This document shows positions 36,431 through 44,926 of a stretch of DNA of 64,000 nucleotides, piece after piece. Position 1 is the first letter of the stretch, and each line of letters opens with the position of its first letter. The stretch is taken from assembly GCA_947497905.1 (NCBI GenBank), contig CANMIH010000017.1:1-64000 (forward strand). The letters are read 5' to 3'. Position numbers and translations under genes: made by a program. This DNA is from an uncultured Pelagimonas sp. (GTDB lineage: Bacteria > Pseudomonadota > Alphaproteobacteria > Rhodobacterales > Rhodobacteraceae). Under the pieces are notes generated by a model. The model ran no database searches, had not been told where the DNA came from, and saw only the letters and a list, made by a program, of their open reading frames with translations.

Positions 36431-36874
36431 ATGAACAGAATATTCGTCACATGTGCTGCGATGGTTTTGGCCCTGCCCGTTTTCGCCGCGGACATGATCA
36501 CCTACGACACCGACGAAAGCTTTGATGACGTGGTGTTTGGGCTGGAAAGCGCCATTCTAGATGCAGGCCTCGTGATCGATTCCGTGTCACACACCGGCGA
36601 GATGCTGGAACGCACCCGCGCAGATCTCGGGTCTGATGTGGTTCTGTTTCAAAATGCGGATGTCTTTAGCTTCTGTTCCGCCAAGATCTCGCGGGAGGTG
36701 ATGGAAGACGACCCGATGAACATCGTGTTTTGCCCCTACGATATCTTTGTCATGGTGCGCCCTGACACCCCGGACGTTACCACAATCGGCTTTCGCACCT
36801 ACCCAGACGGCGCAATGAAGAAAGTTGAGGCCCTGCTTGATGGCATAGCCCGCAACGCTGTGGGCCTGGATTAA
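36431..36874 (+). CDS. DUF302 secreted protein
   Basis: A 147-residue protein with a signal peptide (MNRIFVTCAAMVLALPVFAA) and a DUF302 core (YDTDESFDDVVFGLESAILDAGLVI; FCPYDIFVMV). DUF302 proteins are small periplasmic or lipid-binding-like alpha/beta domains without a settled function. It has two cysteines (SFCSAK and FCPYD) that may pair. It is divergent from the FMN protein gene. Confidence 0.72.
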   Translation: MNRIFVTCAAMVLALPVFAADMITYDTDESFDDVVFGLESAILDAGLVIDSVSHTGEMLERTRADLGSDVVLFQNADVFSFCSAKISREVMEDDPMNIVFCPYDIFVMVRPDTPDVTTIGFRTYPDGAMKKVEALLDGIARNAVGLD

Positions 36875-36926
36875 TCCGCTTACCCATCTGCGCGATCGGG
36901 GGCTAGTTCGGCGATCGCGCAATTTC

Positions 36927-37388
36927 CTACCCCTCGGGCGCAGCCTCCGCTGGGTCCAACTTACGCGGACCCGGCCCTTCATCCGCCAAGGCGTCATCCG
37001 GGTTGACCAGACGACAGGCCTCCATCGACAGGCAGCCACAGCCGATACACCCGGCCATATTGTCCCGCAACCGCGTCAGACGGTCGATCCGGTCATTCAA
37101 TTCATCGGTCCACTGCTGCGAAAGCGTGGCCCAGTCGTCGGCCGTTACTTTGCCTTCCGCTGGCAGAAACGCCATCGCATCAGCGACCTCCTGCAAGGGG
37201 ACGCCTGCACGTTGTGCCACGCGAATGATCGCGATTTTGCGCAAGACCGTTGGGGAATAGCGCCGGTGATTGGCAGAATTCCGCGCCGACCGGATCAACC
37301 CTTTCCGCTCGTAGAAATGCACCGCTGACACGGCGATGCCACTGCGCTCGGCCACATCCCCCACCGTCAGCCCGTCTTTTCGCTTCAT
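36927..37388 (-). CDS. soxR: Redox-sensing transcriptional activator SoxR
   Basis: A 153-residue MerR-family regulator. The helix-turn-helix (about 7-45) reads LTVGDVAERSGIAVSAVHFYERKGLI; the [2Fe-2S] site is Cys114, Cys117, Cys119 and Cys125 in CIGCGCLSMEAC, exactly the SoxR spacing. Oxidation of the cluster by redox-active compounds or superoxide switches the target promoter on. A perfect SoxR operator (37414-37431) lies between it and the divergent DUF1330/MFS genes. Confidence 0.95.
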   Translation of the reverse strand: MKRKDGLTVGDVAERSGIAVSAVHFYERKGLIRSARNSANHRRYSPTVLRKIAIIRVAQRAGVPLQEVADAMAFLPAEGKVTADDWATLSQQWTDELNDRIDRLTRLRDNMAGCIGCGCLSMEACRLVNPDDALADEGPGPRKLDPAEAAPEG

Positions 37389-37413
37389 TACACTCTCCAA
37401 TTCTCGCGCTTGA

Positions 37414-37431
37414 CCTCAACTTAAGTTGAGG
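37414..37431. promoter_or_regulatory. SoxR operator (sox box)
   Basis: CCTCAACTTAAGTTGAGG is a perfect 18-bp palindrome and close to the E. coli soxS operator. A TTGACC (-35) at 37410-37415 overlaps its left end, with a plausible TAGCAA -10 about 19 bp further on, the over-long spacer expected for SoxR-activated promoters. It drives the rightward DUF1330/MFS unit and may autoregulate soxR. Confidence 0.9.
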
Positions 37432-37487
37432 AAGTAGCAAAGCAAGCAGAAGTTCGAATCATCGAGCAGTCAAATAGGAGAAACCCG

Positions 37488-37859
37488 ATGTCAAAACAAA
37501 AACCTGCCTATCTCGTCGCCAGCTCGTTCATGCCCGAGGGCCATGGCCCGTTAGATCCCTATGGCCAGGCCACACATCCCATAATGGAAAAATGGGGCGG
37601 CGAAATTATCGTGGCCGGAGAGACAGGCCAGTTTATGGATCACTACGAAGGAGACTGGAAAGAGGGTGCGCGGTTCACCCTGTTCCGCTTCCCCTCCATG
37701 GAGCACTTGCAAGGGTTCTGGAATTCGTAAGAGTATCAAGCCATCAAACACCTGCGGACAGATGTCATCGCCCCAAACTTCACCTTTGGGGTCGAAGGAT
37801 TTGATGCCGACGAATGGGCCAATGACAACCCCGACCACGCCTATAACAAAACCACATAA
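37488..37859 (+). pseudogene. DUF1330 gene interrupted by an in-frame TAA
   Basis: A dimeric alpha/beta-barrel (DUF1330/NIPSNAP-like) protein, probably a small redox-stress enzyme or binder, in one frame from MSKQKPAYLVASSF to HAYNKTT. Translation is cut by TAA at 37728-37730, between HLQGFWNS and EYQAIKHLRTDVIAPNF; these flanks join perfectly as the usual DUF1330 sequence, so a single base (for example GAA or CAA to TAA) explains it. The RBS TAGGAG and the SoxR box are intact. The gene is either recently inactivated or contains a sequencing error. It is followed by the MFS gene. Confidence 0.8.
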
Positions 37860-37882
37860 GACCTCGGTCAACGGAGCACACT

Positions 37883-39304
37883 ATGTCAGCAACCTATGAG
37901 CACACACCCGAGGCAGGGTGGCGTGATATCCTGCGCGGTGATTTCGCCGCAACCTCGGCCGTTCTGGCTGCGGGGATCACCTTACATGCGATCAACCTCA
38001 CGCTTTCGGCCACCATGCTGCCGTCGATCGTTGCCGAGATTGGGGGTCAGCACCTTTACGCGTGGAACGCGACGCTTGCCACTCTGGCCGCCATTCTAAG
38101 CGCAGCGGTGACCGGCAACCTGATGCGCCGCACGGGTGCACGGCTGGGCTTTGCCCTGTCTGGACTTATCTTTGCGAGCGGTAGCCTGATCGCCGCGCTC
38201 GCGATGACCATGCCAATGTTGCTATTGGGGCGCATCATCCAAGGTGCAGGCGGAGGTATGCTCTTTACCCTGTGTTACTCGATGATTGTGCTGATCTATC
38301 CCGAGCGGCTTTGGTCACGCGCCATGGCCCTGCTGTCTGGCACTTGGGGCATCACCATGTTGTTTGGCCCGGCGGTGGGCGGTGTGTTTGCCGAACTTGA
38401 CATGTGGCGCATGGGCTTTGGCATCATGCTCCCCACCACCGTGGTGTTTGTTATATTGGCGCTGCGTTTGCTGCCCCAAATCAAACGAGATACGCGCCCA
38501 CCTGAGCCCCTCGCTCTGACACAACTCGCGCTGCTGGCCGGCGCCATTCTGGCGATTTCCTTAAGCAGCGTCATGCCCAACGTTCTGCTTACGGGGCTGG
38601 CTGTTGCAGCCTCAGCAACCATGGTTGTGACCCTGATGCGCCGGGAATTGACCCAACCCCTGCGTCTGTTCCCCCGGGGCGCAACCCGGCCCGACTCTCC
38701 TTTGTTTCTGTCGATTGCGGTGATGTCTTTGTTGATCTTCAGCATCAATGCCGAGTTCTTCATGCCCTATTTTCTGCAACGGCTGCATGGCCATAGCCCG
38801 CTTTTGGCGGGCTATATCGCGGCGCTTGTGTCAATCGGCTGGGCGGGGTCCGAGGTCTATTCTGCCAAATTCACCGGCCGCGCCATGCATCGTGCGGTCA
38901 TTGCAGGCCCGGTTTTGATGGTGGTGTCCTTTGTCGCTCTCGGGCTGGTCACACCGATGGTTGCCGCAACTGGTCTCACCGTCACGCTCATCCTGTCGGG
39001 GGCCCTTATCCTGTTGGGGATCAGCATCGGCATAGGCTGGCCGCATCTCAACACCTTTATCCTGCAATTCACAGACGCGGATGAACGCGACATGGCGGCC
39101 TCGGCGCTGTCGACGGTTCAGATGTTCTCGGTGGCCTTCGGTACCGCGCTTGCGGGTTTGGTTGGCAATCTCACCGGCTTCAACGACCTTGAAAACCTCG
39201 ACCGGATTGCCAACTCAGCCTTCTGGATCTTTGCGACCTTTGCCGCCGTGTCGGTCATCGCGACCTTGACCTGCCGCGCATTGATCGCCCGCCAGAAGGC
39301 CTAA
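37883..39304 (+). CDS. MFS multidrug-type transporter, probable SoxR target
   Basis: A 473-residue major-facilitator protein with about 14 hydrophobic segments (DHA2-like size). The loop NLMRRTGARLGFALSGLIFASG and the motif-C-like ILSGTWGITMLFGPAVGGVFAELDMWR fit drug/H+ antiporters. Downstream of the SoxR box, it probably exports the redox-cycling compounds that oxidise SoxR, a common role of SoxR regulons outside enterics. A T-run terminator follows. Confidence 0.83.
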   Translation: MSATYEHTPEAGWRDILRGDFAATSAVLAAGITLHAINLTLSATMLPSIVAEIGGQHLYAWNATLATLAAILSAAVTGNLMRRTGARLGFALSGLIFASGSLIAALAMTMPMLLLGRIIQGAGGGMLFTLCYSMIVLIYPERLWSRAMALLSGTWGITMLFGPAVGGVFAELDMWRMGFGIMLPTTVVFVILALRLLPQIKRDTRPPEPLALTQLALLAGAILAISLSSVMPNVLLTGLAVAASATMVVTLMRRELTQPLRLFPRGATRPDSPLFLSIAVMSLLIFSINAEFFMPYFLQRLHGHSPLLAGYIAALVSIGWAGSEVYSAKFTGRAMHRAVIAGPVLMVVSFVALGLVTPMVAATGLTVTLILSGALILLGISIGIGWPHLNTFILQFTDADERDMAASALSTVQMFSVAFGTALAGLVGNLTGFNDLENLDRIANSAFWIFATFAAVSVIATLTCRALIARQKA

Positions 39305-39318
39305 CCGATAAGAAAATC

Positions 39319-39352
39319 CCCTGCCACATCACTGCGGCAGGGAGCACTTTTT
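39319..39352 (+). terminator. Terminator after the MFS gene
   Basis: CCCTGCC (39319-39325) pairs with GGCAGGG (39336-39342), followed within a few bases by six T residues. It ends the SoxR-controlled rightward unit. Confidence 0.8.
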
Positions 39353-39369
39353 TGTTCAATCAACCGGGC

Positions 39370-41982
39370 TTAATGCACCACGGCGTCATCGGGTTTGGGA
39401 TTGTTCGAGGCCCCAACACGATCACCAATCAACAGCCCCTCGGTCCCGGCATGCACCGGCACAACAGCCCCGTCGCCAATGTCCCCGGCCAAAAGCATCT
39501 CCGCCAAGGGGTTCTGCAAGGCGCGCTGGATCACCCGTTTGAGCGGTCGTGCGCCGAATACAGGGTCATACCCCTCATCCGCCAGCCAGGTCCGAGCACC
39601 ATCGTCCAGTTCAAGCGTGATTTTCCGCGCCGCAAGACGTTTCAACAAACGCGCCATCTGAATGTCGACGATCCCATCCATGTCTTTCCGCGCAAGTCGG
39701 TCAAAGATGATGGTCTCATCCAGACGGTTGAGGAATTCCGGCCGGAAATGGGCCCGCACTGCATCCATCACATCCCGCTTGGCCTGCGCCGCATCCGCCC
39801 CTTCTGGCAGCTGGCTCAGCGCCTGCGCCCCAAGGTTCGATGTCAGAATGATCAGCGTCTGTTTGAAATCTACGGTCCGCCCCTGGCTGTCGGTCAGCAT
39901 CCCGTCATCAAGCACCTGCAACAGCACGTTGAACACATCCGGGTGGGCCTTTTCGACCTCATCGAACAGCACAACCTGATAGGGTTTGCGCCGTACCGCT
40001 TCGGTGAGAACACCGCCCTCATCATAGCCGACATAGCCCGGAGGCGCCCCGATCAGACGGGCCACGCTGTGTTTCTCCATGTATTCCGACATGTCGATCC
40101 GCACCATGGCGCTGTCGTCATCGAACAGAAAGTCCGCTACGGCCTTGGTCAATTCGGTTTTACCAACACCGGTTGGCCCAAGAAACAGGAACGATCCCAG
40201 GGGACGATTTTCATCGTTGAGACCCGCGCGCGCACGACGTACCGCATTGGAGACCGCAGTCACGGCCGCACTCTGTCCGATCACCCGCTGGTGCAGGTTA
40301 TCTTCCATCCGCAACAGTTTTTCACGATCACCCTCCAACATCTTGGAGGTGGGAATACCGGTCCAGCGTTCTACCACGCCCGCAATATGTTCGGGGCGCA
40401 CGGCCTCTTCGACCATCACGTCATCGGCGCTGTCTGCATCGTTCAGCTGTTGCTCCAGCCCAGGGATGATCCCGTAAGACAGCTCACCTGCACGCGCCAG
40501 ATTGCCCTCGCGTTTCGCCTGTTCAAGCTCTGCGCGTGCTTTGTCCAACTGCTCTTTCAGATCCCGTGACGAGGCAAGCTTATCCCGCTCGGCCTGCCAG
40601 CGCGCAGTCATCTGCGCAGATTGATCCTGTTGATCCGCCAGATCCTTTTCTAGCCGTTCCAACCGATCCTTAGACGCCTGATCATCTTCGAGCCGCAGGG
40701 CCTCAACCTCGATCTGTTTCTGCAGGATCTCCCGGTCCAGCGCATCAAGCTCTTCGGGTTTGCTGTCGACCTCCATACGCAGGCGGCTGGCCGCTTCGTC
40801 CATCAAATCAATGGCTTTGTCAGGCAAAAACCGGTCGGTGATATAGCGGTGAGACAGGGTCGCCGCAGAGACAAGTGCCGAGTCCGAGATGCGCACGCCG
40901 TGATGCAACTCGTATTTCTCTTTGATGCCGCGTAGAATCGAAATTGAATCCTCGACCGTTGGCTCGTCCACCAGAACCGGCTGGAACCGACGCGCCAGAG
41001 CCGCGTCTTTTTCGACGTGCTTGCGGTACTCATCTAGCGTGGTCGCCCCGACGCAGTGCAGCTCACCGCGCGCCAATGCGGGTTTCAACAGGTTCGAGGC
41101 ATCCATCGCCCCATCCGCTTTACCAGCGCCGACAAGGGTGTGCATTTCATCAATGAATAGGACAATTTCGCCCGCGGCCTCTGTGACCTCGGTCAGGATC
41201 GCTTTCAGGCGCTCTTCGAATTCGCCACGGTATTTCGCACCGGCGATCAAAGCGCCCATATCCAGCGCCAGAAGCTTTTTGTTGCGCAGAGATTCCGGCA
41301 CGTCGCCATTGACGATGCGCAGGGCAAGACCTTCGGCAATCGCGGTTTTACCCACGCCCGGTTCCCCGATCATCACAGGGTTGTTTTTGGTACGGCGGCT
41401 CAACACCTGCATGGCCCGGCGGATTTCTTCGTCACGGCCAATGATCGGGTCAATTTTTCCGTCGGCAGCAGCTTCTGTCAGGTCCCGCGCATATTTCTTC
41501 AGCGCGTCATAGCCTTCTTCCGCAGTGGCGCTATCGGCCGTCCGGCCTTTGCGGATGTCATTGATCGCTTCATTAAGCTTCTGCGCCGAAACAGAGCCCG
41601 CATCCAGAGCGTCTTTGGCCGGGCTTTTGACCATGGCAAGCGCCATCAAAAGACGCTCCACGGCGACAAAACTATCGCCCGCTTTGGTCGCAATTTTTTC
41701 CGCTTCGTCGATCACACGACCGGTGGCAGAATCGAGATAGATCTGCCCCGCATCTCCGGACACTTTCGGGATCTTGGTGATTTTGTCTTCAAGCACCTGC
41801 ACCACGCGCGACGGCGATCCGCCAGCCCGTGAAATCAGGTTGCTGGCCATTCCCTGATCGTCATCCATCAGAGCTTTGAGAAGATGCTCAGGTGCCAGCT
41901 TCTGGTGGCTTTCCCGCATTGCAATGGTTTGCGCAGCCTGAACAAATCCGCGCGACCGCTCGGTGAACTTCTCCAAGTTCAT
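39370..41982 (-). CDS. clpB: ATP-dependent disaggregase ClpB
   Basis: An 870-residue Hsp100 chaperone that works with DnaK to rescue aggregated proteins. The N domain starts [21 protein letters not shown]1 has Walker [14 protein letters not shown], the coiled-coil middle domain runs roughly from residue 400 to 520, and NBD2 has [13 protein letters not shown] and the arginine-finger [13 protein letters not shown]. The length is typical. The start at 41982 matches the family; the upstream extension is not conserved. Heat-shock control is likely (see 42065-42093). Confidence 0.96.
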   Translation of the reverse strand: MNLEKFTERSRGFVQAAQTIAMRESHQKLAPEHLLKALMDDDQGMASNLISRAGGSPSRVVQVLEDKITKIPKVSGDAGQIYLDSATGRVIDEAEKIATKAGDSFVAVERLLMALAMVKSPAKDALDAGSVSAQKLNEAINDIRKGRTADSATAEEGYDALKKYARDLTEAAADGKIDPIIGRDEEIRRAMQVLSRRTKNNPVMIGEPGVGKTAIAEGLALRIVNGDVPESLRNKKLLALDMGALIAGAKYRGEFEERLKAILTEVTEAAGEIVLFIDEMHTLVGAGKADGAMDASNLLKPALARGELHCVGATTLDEYRKHVEKDAALARRFQPVLVDEPTVEDSISILRGIKEKYELHHGVRISDSALVSAATLSHRYITDRFLPDKAIDLMDEAASRLRMEVDSKPEELDALDREILQKQIEVEALRLEDDQASKDRLERLEKDLADQQDQSAQMTARWQAERDKLASSRDLKEQLDKARAELEQAKREGNLARAGELSYGIIPGLEQQLNDADSADDVMVEEAVRPEHIAGVVERWTGIPTSKMLEGDREKLLRMEDNLHQRVIGQSAAVTAVSNAVRRARAGLNDENRPLGSFLFLGPTGVGKTELTKAVADFLFDDDSAMVRIDMSEYMEKHSVARLIGAPPGYVGYDEGGVLTEAVRRKPYQVVLFDEVEKAHPDVFNVLLQVLDDGMLTDSQGRTVDFKQTLIILTSNLGAQALSQLPEGADAAQAKRDVMDAVRAHFRPEFLNRLDETIIFDRLARKDMDGIVDIQMARLLKRLAARKITLELDDGARTWLADEGYDPVFGARPLKRVIQRALQNPLAEMLLAGDIGDGAVVPVHAGTEGLLIGDRVGASNNPKPDDAVVH

Positions 41983-42064
41983 AGCAATTCTCCTTTTTCC
42001 AAGCGCCCCTGTTGAAATGTTGCGCCCGCTCGGCGGCACGCTGGTCTCAAGGGCCTCACAGGAA

Positions 42065-42093
42065 AGATGGGATGCAATCCCAGCGAGCACAAG
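42065..42093 (-). promoter_or_regulatory. Candidate RpoH promoter for clpB
   Basis: Read on the minus strand, CTTG is followed after 18 bp by CCCATCT, close to the alphaproteobacterial RpoH pattern (CTTG-N17-CYTATnT). It lies about 80 bp upstream of the clpB ATG. One base and one spacing unit off consensus. Confidence 0.45.
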
Positions 42094-42182
42094 GGGTGTA
42101 GTGACAAAATTGCAACGTGCATTTGAACTGAATCTTAAACTCAGAACCCGATGATACGCGCAGTTTGGTTTAGGAGTTTGAA

Positions 42183-42452
42183 ATGCGAGTGACTCAGGTT
42201 CGATATGCCGGTTTCCGGGATGACACTCCCGATGGGGCCACCTCCGGCGCGGTCACCCTTGTCGGCGAAGACAGCAGCATTCAACTCCAGATCACATTGC
42301 CCCGCCGCATCGAAATTCTCAACAGCCAACACCGGCTCCTGCTGCTGGCTGAGGCCCTGAAACAGGCCCGCCGCATGCCAGAATACCGCTCTCGCGGGGC
42401 GCTGCGGCTGTCTGAGTGTTTTTTACCGCATAAGCCCCGCAAGAAAGCTTGA
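42183..42452 (+). CDS. Small unknown protein
   Basis: An 89-residue protein that I do not recognise. It starts [19 protein letters not shown] behind TAGGAG, has a mixed beta/alpha pattern, and ends in a basic stretch (PHKPRKKA). Codon use looks like its neighbours, so it is probably real. Lying between clpB (divergent) and pyrF (58 bp downstream on the same strand), it may be co-transcribed with pyrF. Confidence 0.6.
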   Translation: MRVTQVRYAGFRDDTPDGATSGAVTLVGEDSSIQLQITLPRRIEILNSQHRLLLLAEALKQARRMPEYRSRGALRLSECFLPHKPRKKA

Positions 42453-42509
42453 CGCCTATCCGCCAAACGCTCAATAGGATGCAAATCCCCAGCAGCGAAA
42501 GGCCATCCC

Positions 42510-43205
42510 ATGCATGACGACCGTCTGATTGTCGCCCTTGACGTACCCAATATTGTTCAGGGTCAGGCCCTGACCGATAAACTCGGTGATGCGGTGTCCT
42601 TTTACAAGATCGGCCTCGGCATGCTCACGGGTGGCGGACTGGCGCTCGCCAATCAGCTAAAGCAGGAACAGGGCAAGAAGATCTTCCTCGACATGAAACT
42701 GTTCGACATCGGCGCCACCGTCGAAAACGCCGTGCGGGGTCTGGCACAGTTTGATCTCGATTTCCTGACCGTTCACGGCGATCCCTATGTGGTTCAGGCC
42801 GCCAAAGAAGGCGCTGCCGGCAGCAATATGAAGATCCTCGGCGTCACCATTCTGACCTCGCTGGATCGCGATGATCTGGACGGTGCGCTGATCAAGCCCG
42901 GCGATATCAAAGATCTGGTGGCCGAGCGTGCAGGCAAGGCTTTTGAGGCTGGCGCAGACGGCGTGATCGCCAGCCCGCAAGAGGCCGCTCTGATCCGGGC
43001 CCTGCCCGAATCCAAAGGCCGTCTGATTGTCACCCCCGGTGTACGTCCTGCCGGTGCCGATCTTGGTGATCAGAAACGCATCGCCACCCCGGCGCAGGCC
43101 ATCGCCGATGGCGCAGACCACATCGTTGTGGGCCGCCCAATCCACCGCGCGGAAAACCCACGCGCAGCGGCACAGTCGATTTTGGAAGAGTTGAAAACTG
43201 TCTAA
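42510..43205 (+). CDS. pyrF: Orotidine 5'-phosphate decarboxylase
   Basis: A 231-residue TIM-barrel enzyme making UMP from OMP. The catalytic charge network is in LDMKLFDIGATV (D61, K63, D66), and the phosphate loop near the end reads VTPGVRPAGADLGDQKR and ADHIVVGRPI. The length and motifs are standard. Confidence 0.96.
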   Translation: MHDDRLIVALDVPNIVQGQALTDKLGDAVSFYKIGLGMLTGGGLALANQLKQEQGKKIFLDMKLFDIGATVENAVRGLAQFDLDFLTVHGDPYVVQAAKEGAAGSNMKILGVTILTSLDRDDLDGALIKPGDIKDLVAERAGKAFEAGADGVIASPQEAALIRALPESKGRLIVTPGVRPAGADLGDQKRIATPAQAIADGADHIVVGRPIHRAENPRAAAQSILEELKTV

Positions 43206-43226
43206 ACCGCTCAGATCTCTGGGCGC

Positions 43227-43649
43227 CTAAGCGCGCCCAGCCAGATAGGTGCTTAGGATCTCGGCAAAATGTGGGATCGCATCGGGATCAGACACATACT
43301 TAGACGGGGCCATGGTCAACCATCCGGCCCCTTCACCGCCAAATTGCACCTGTGCAATTACGCCGTGGGGTAAATGCGCCGCAAAGTACCATCCGTTGCC
43401 GCTTGCGCTTTGCCGCAAATGCACCTCGACCAGGTCGTCCTGGCGCAACTCCAGACCGAGCTCTTCCTGCGTCTCACGGATCACGCAGTCTATTGGGGTT
43501 TCATCCCCCTCGCGACCTCCACCGGGGAAATCCAATCGCCCCGGCCAGGCAATACCCGGGGTATGATCGCGCCGCAGCACAATCATTTGATCCCCGGCAA
43601 AGAGCATAAGCTTAGCACCATGAAACTGGCGCCAGGCCTCATCCCTCAT
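43227..43649 (-). CDS. NUDIX hydrolase
   Basis: A 140-residue NUDIX protein with the box GGGREGDETPIDCVIRETQEELGL (G-x5-E-x7-REUxEExGU). The family removes a nucleoside-diphosphate-linked group; the substrate here is unassigned. The start overlaps the nfeD stop by 11 bp. Confidence 0.84.
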   Translation of the reverse strand: MRDEAWRQFHGAKLMLFAGDQMIVLRRDHTPGIAWPGRLDFPGGGREGDETPIDCVIRETQEELGLELRQDDLVEVHLRQSASGNGWYFAAHLPHGVIAQVQFGGEGAGWLTMAPSKYVSDPDAIPHFAEILSTYLAGRA

Positions 43650-43917
43650 TGATATCCGTATCCCAGATTTTCTTCTGACCTTTGCGTTCTCCCGCCAGTT
43701 TGCGCATGGCAAACCAAGCGATCAAGGACACAAGCGCGAACACCAAAAGCGCCACAGGGAAAGAGGTGATCATACCGGGAGCAACAGCGAGAACCAGCGC
43801 AATCACGCCAGCCCCAATGCCGAAGCCCAGGAAAATCACGCCCGGTGCCAGAAGTTCAAGGATCAGAAGGACAAGCCCGGCCGCAGCCCAGACCCACCAG
43901 ATATCCCAGCTCATCAT
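43639..43917 (-). CDS. nfeD: NfeD-like membrane protein, short form
   Basis: A 92-residue membrane protein with two or three hydrophobic segments (WVWAAAGLVLLILELLAPG; SFPVALLVFALVSLIAWF) and no soluble protease domain, so it is the short NfeD type. It lies directly downstream of the band-7 gene, with an ATGA overlap; such STOMP/NfeD pairs work together in membrane domains and quality control. Confidence 0.8.
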   Translation of the reverse strand: MMSWDIWWVWAAAGLVLLILELLAPGVIFLGFGIGAGVIALVLAVAPGMITSFPVALLVFALVSLIAWFAMRKLAGERKGQKKIWDTDINEG

Positions 43918-44807
43918 TTGTTTCCTTTCAGCATGTTGAAGGCATCCCCAAAGGCATCAAGCGCGTTGGCGGGAACAATAACGGTCTGCTTGCCCTGCCC
44001 TTCGCCAACCTTGACCAAAGCTTCGACCTGCTTCAACGCAACCTGATACTGCGCCGCTTCAATGCCATTTTCTTTGATAGCCCTAGCCACAACCTCGGTT
44101 GCATAGGCCTCGGCATCCGCCGTCACGCGCCGCGCCTTTGCGGCCTGCTCTGCTGCATAAAGTTCTGCATCCGCTGCAAGCTCAACCGAGCGGCGCTCAC
44201 CTTCGGCTTCGGTCACCTGCGCCCGACGGGCACGTTCGGCGTTGAGCTGCTGCAGCATCGCATCACGGGTCGCCTGATCCAGATTCACGTCCAGAATTTC
44301 GGCGCGGGTCACTTCAATGCCCCAATCATCCACCGCATCTTCGACCAGAGCCTTAATCTGGGTGATCAATTGCGAGCGGTTCGACTGAACTTCATCCAGT
44401 TCCATCTTACCAATCTCGGCACGAACGATACCAGCGACGGTAGTGGCAATCGCACCATCCACATCGCGGATGCGGTATACGGTCTTTTCCGGCTCAAGGA
44501 TGCGATAGAACACCGATGTTTCCACCTGCACCAACACGTTGTCCGAGGTGATGGCATCCTGCGTTGCATTGGGCAGCTGGCGTTCAAGGATCGAGATTTT
44601 GTGCTGGACCTTGTCAATGAAGGGCACAATCAGGTTGATCCCCGGCCCAAGCACCGACCGCAACCGTCCAAAGCGCTCGACTACATATTTTTCTGACTGC
44701 GGGACAATGCGAACGCCCAGAAGAATACAGAGAATGACAAAACCTGCCAAAAGCAGGATCACAAGATTGCCGCCTAACAACTCGGCTACAATATCTTCGG
44801 GGTTCAT
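43914..44807 (-). CDS. qmcA: SPFH/band-7 protein (QmcA type)
   Basis: A 297-residue membrane-anchored band-7 protein. An N-terminal helix (NLVILLLAGFVILCILLGV) precedes the SPFH domain (EKYVVERFGRLRSVLGPGINLIVPFIDKVQHKI) and the long alanine/glutamate-rich coiled coil. It forms large ring-shaped assemblies and associates with the NfeD partner. Confidence 0.87.
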   Translation of the reverse strand: MNPEDIVAELLGGNLVILLLAGFVILCILLGVRIVPQSEKYVVERFGRLRSVLGPGINLIVPFIDKVQHKISILERQLPNATQDAITSDNVLVQVETSVFYRILEPEKTVYRIRDVDGAIATTVAGIVRAEIGKMELDEVQSNRSQLITQIKALVEDAVDDWGIEVTRAEILDVNLDQATRDAMLQQLNAERARRAQVTEAEGERRSVELAADAELYAAEQAAKARRVTADAEAYATEVVARAIKENGIEAAQYQVALKQVEALVKVGEGQGKQTVIVPANALDAFGDAFNMLKGNK

Positions 44808-44926
44808 GGTGTGGCCTTTCTTAAAATACGCGGACTTTATATGGGGATATACCTGCCTAGATACTATGCTATCTGCCCCCCCAACGCCAGATTGAAGCGC
44901 CCTGACAAGATAGCTATCCTGAACCC

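Noticed and set aside
37728-37730. Programmed readthrough or recoding at the DUF1330 TAA
   Set aside because: TAA is not a selenocysteine or pyrrolysine codon and no readthrough context is visible; a point mutation or sequence error is simpler.
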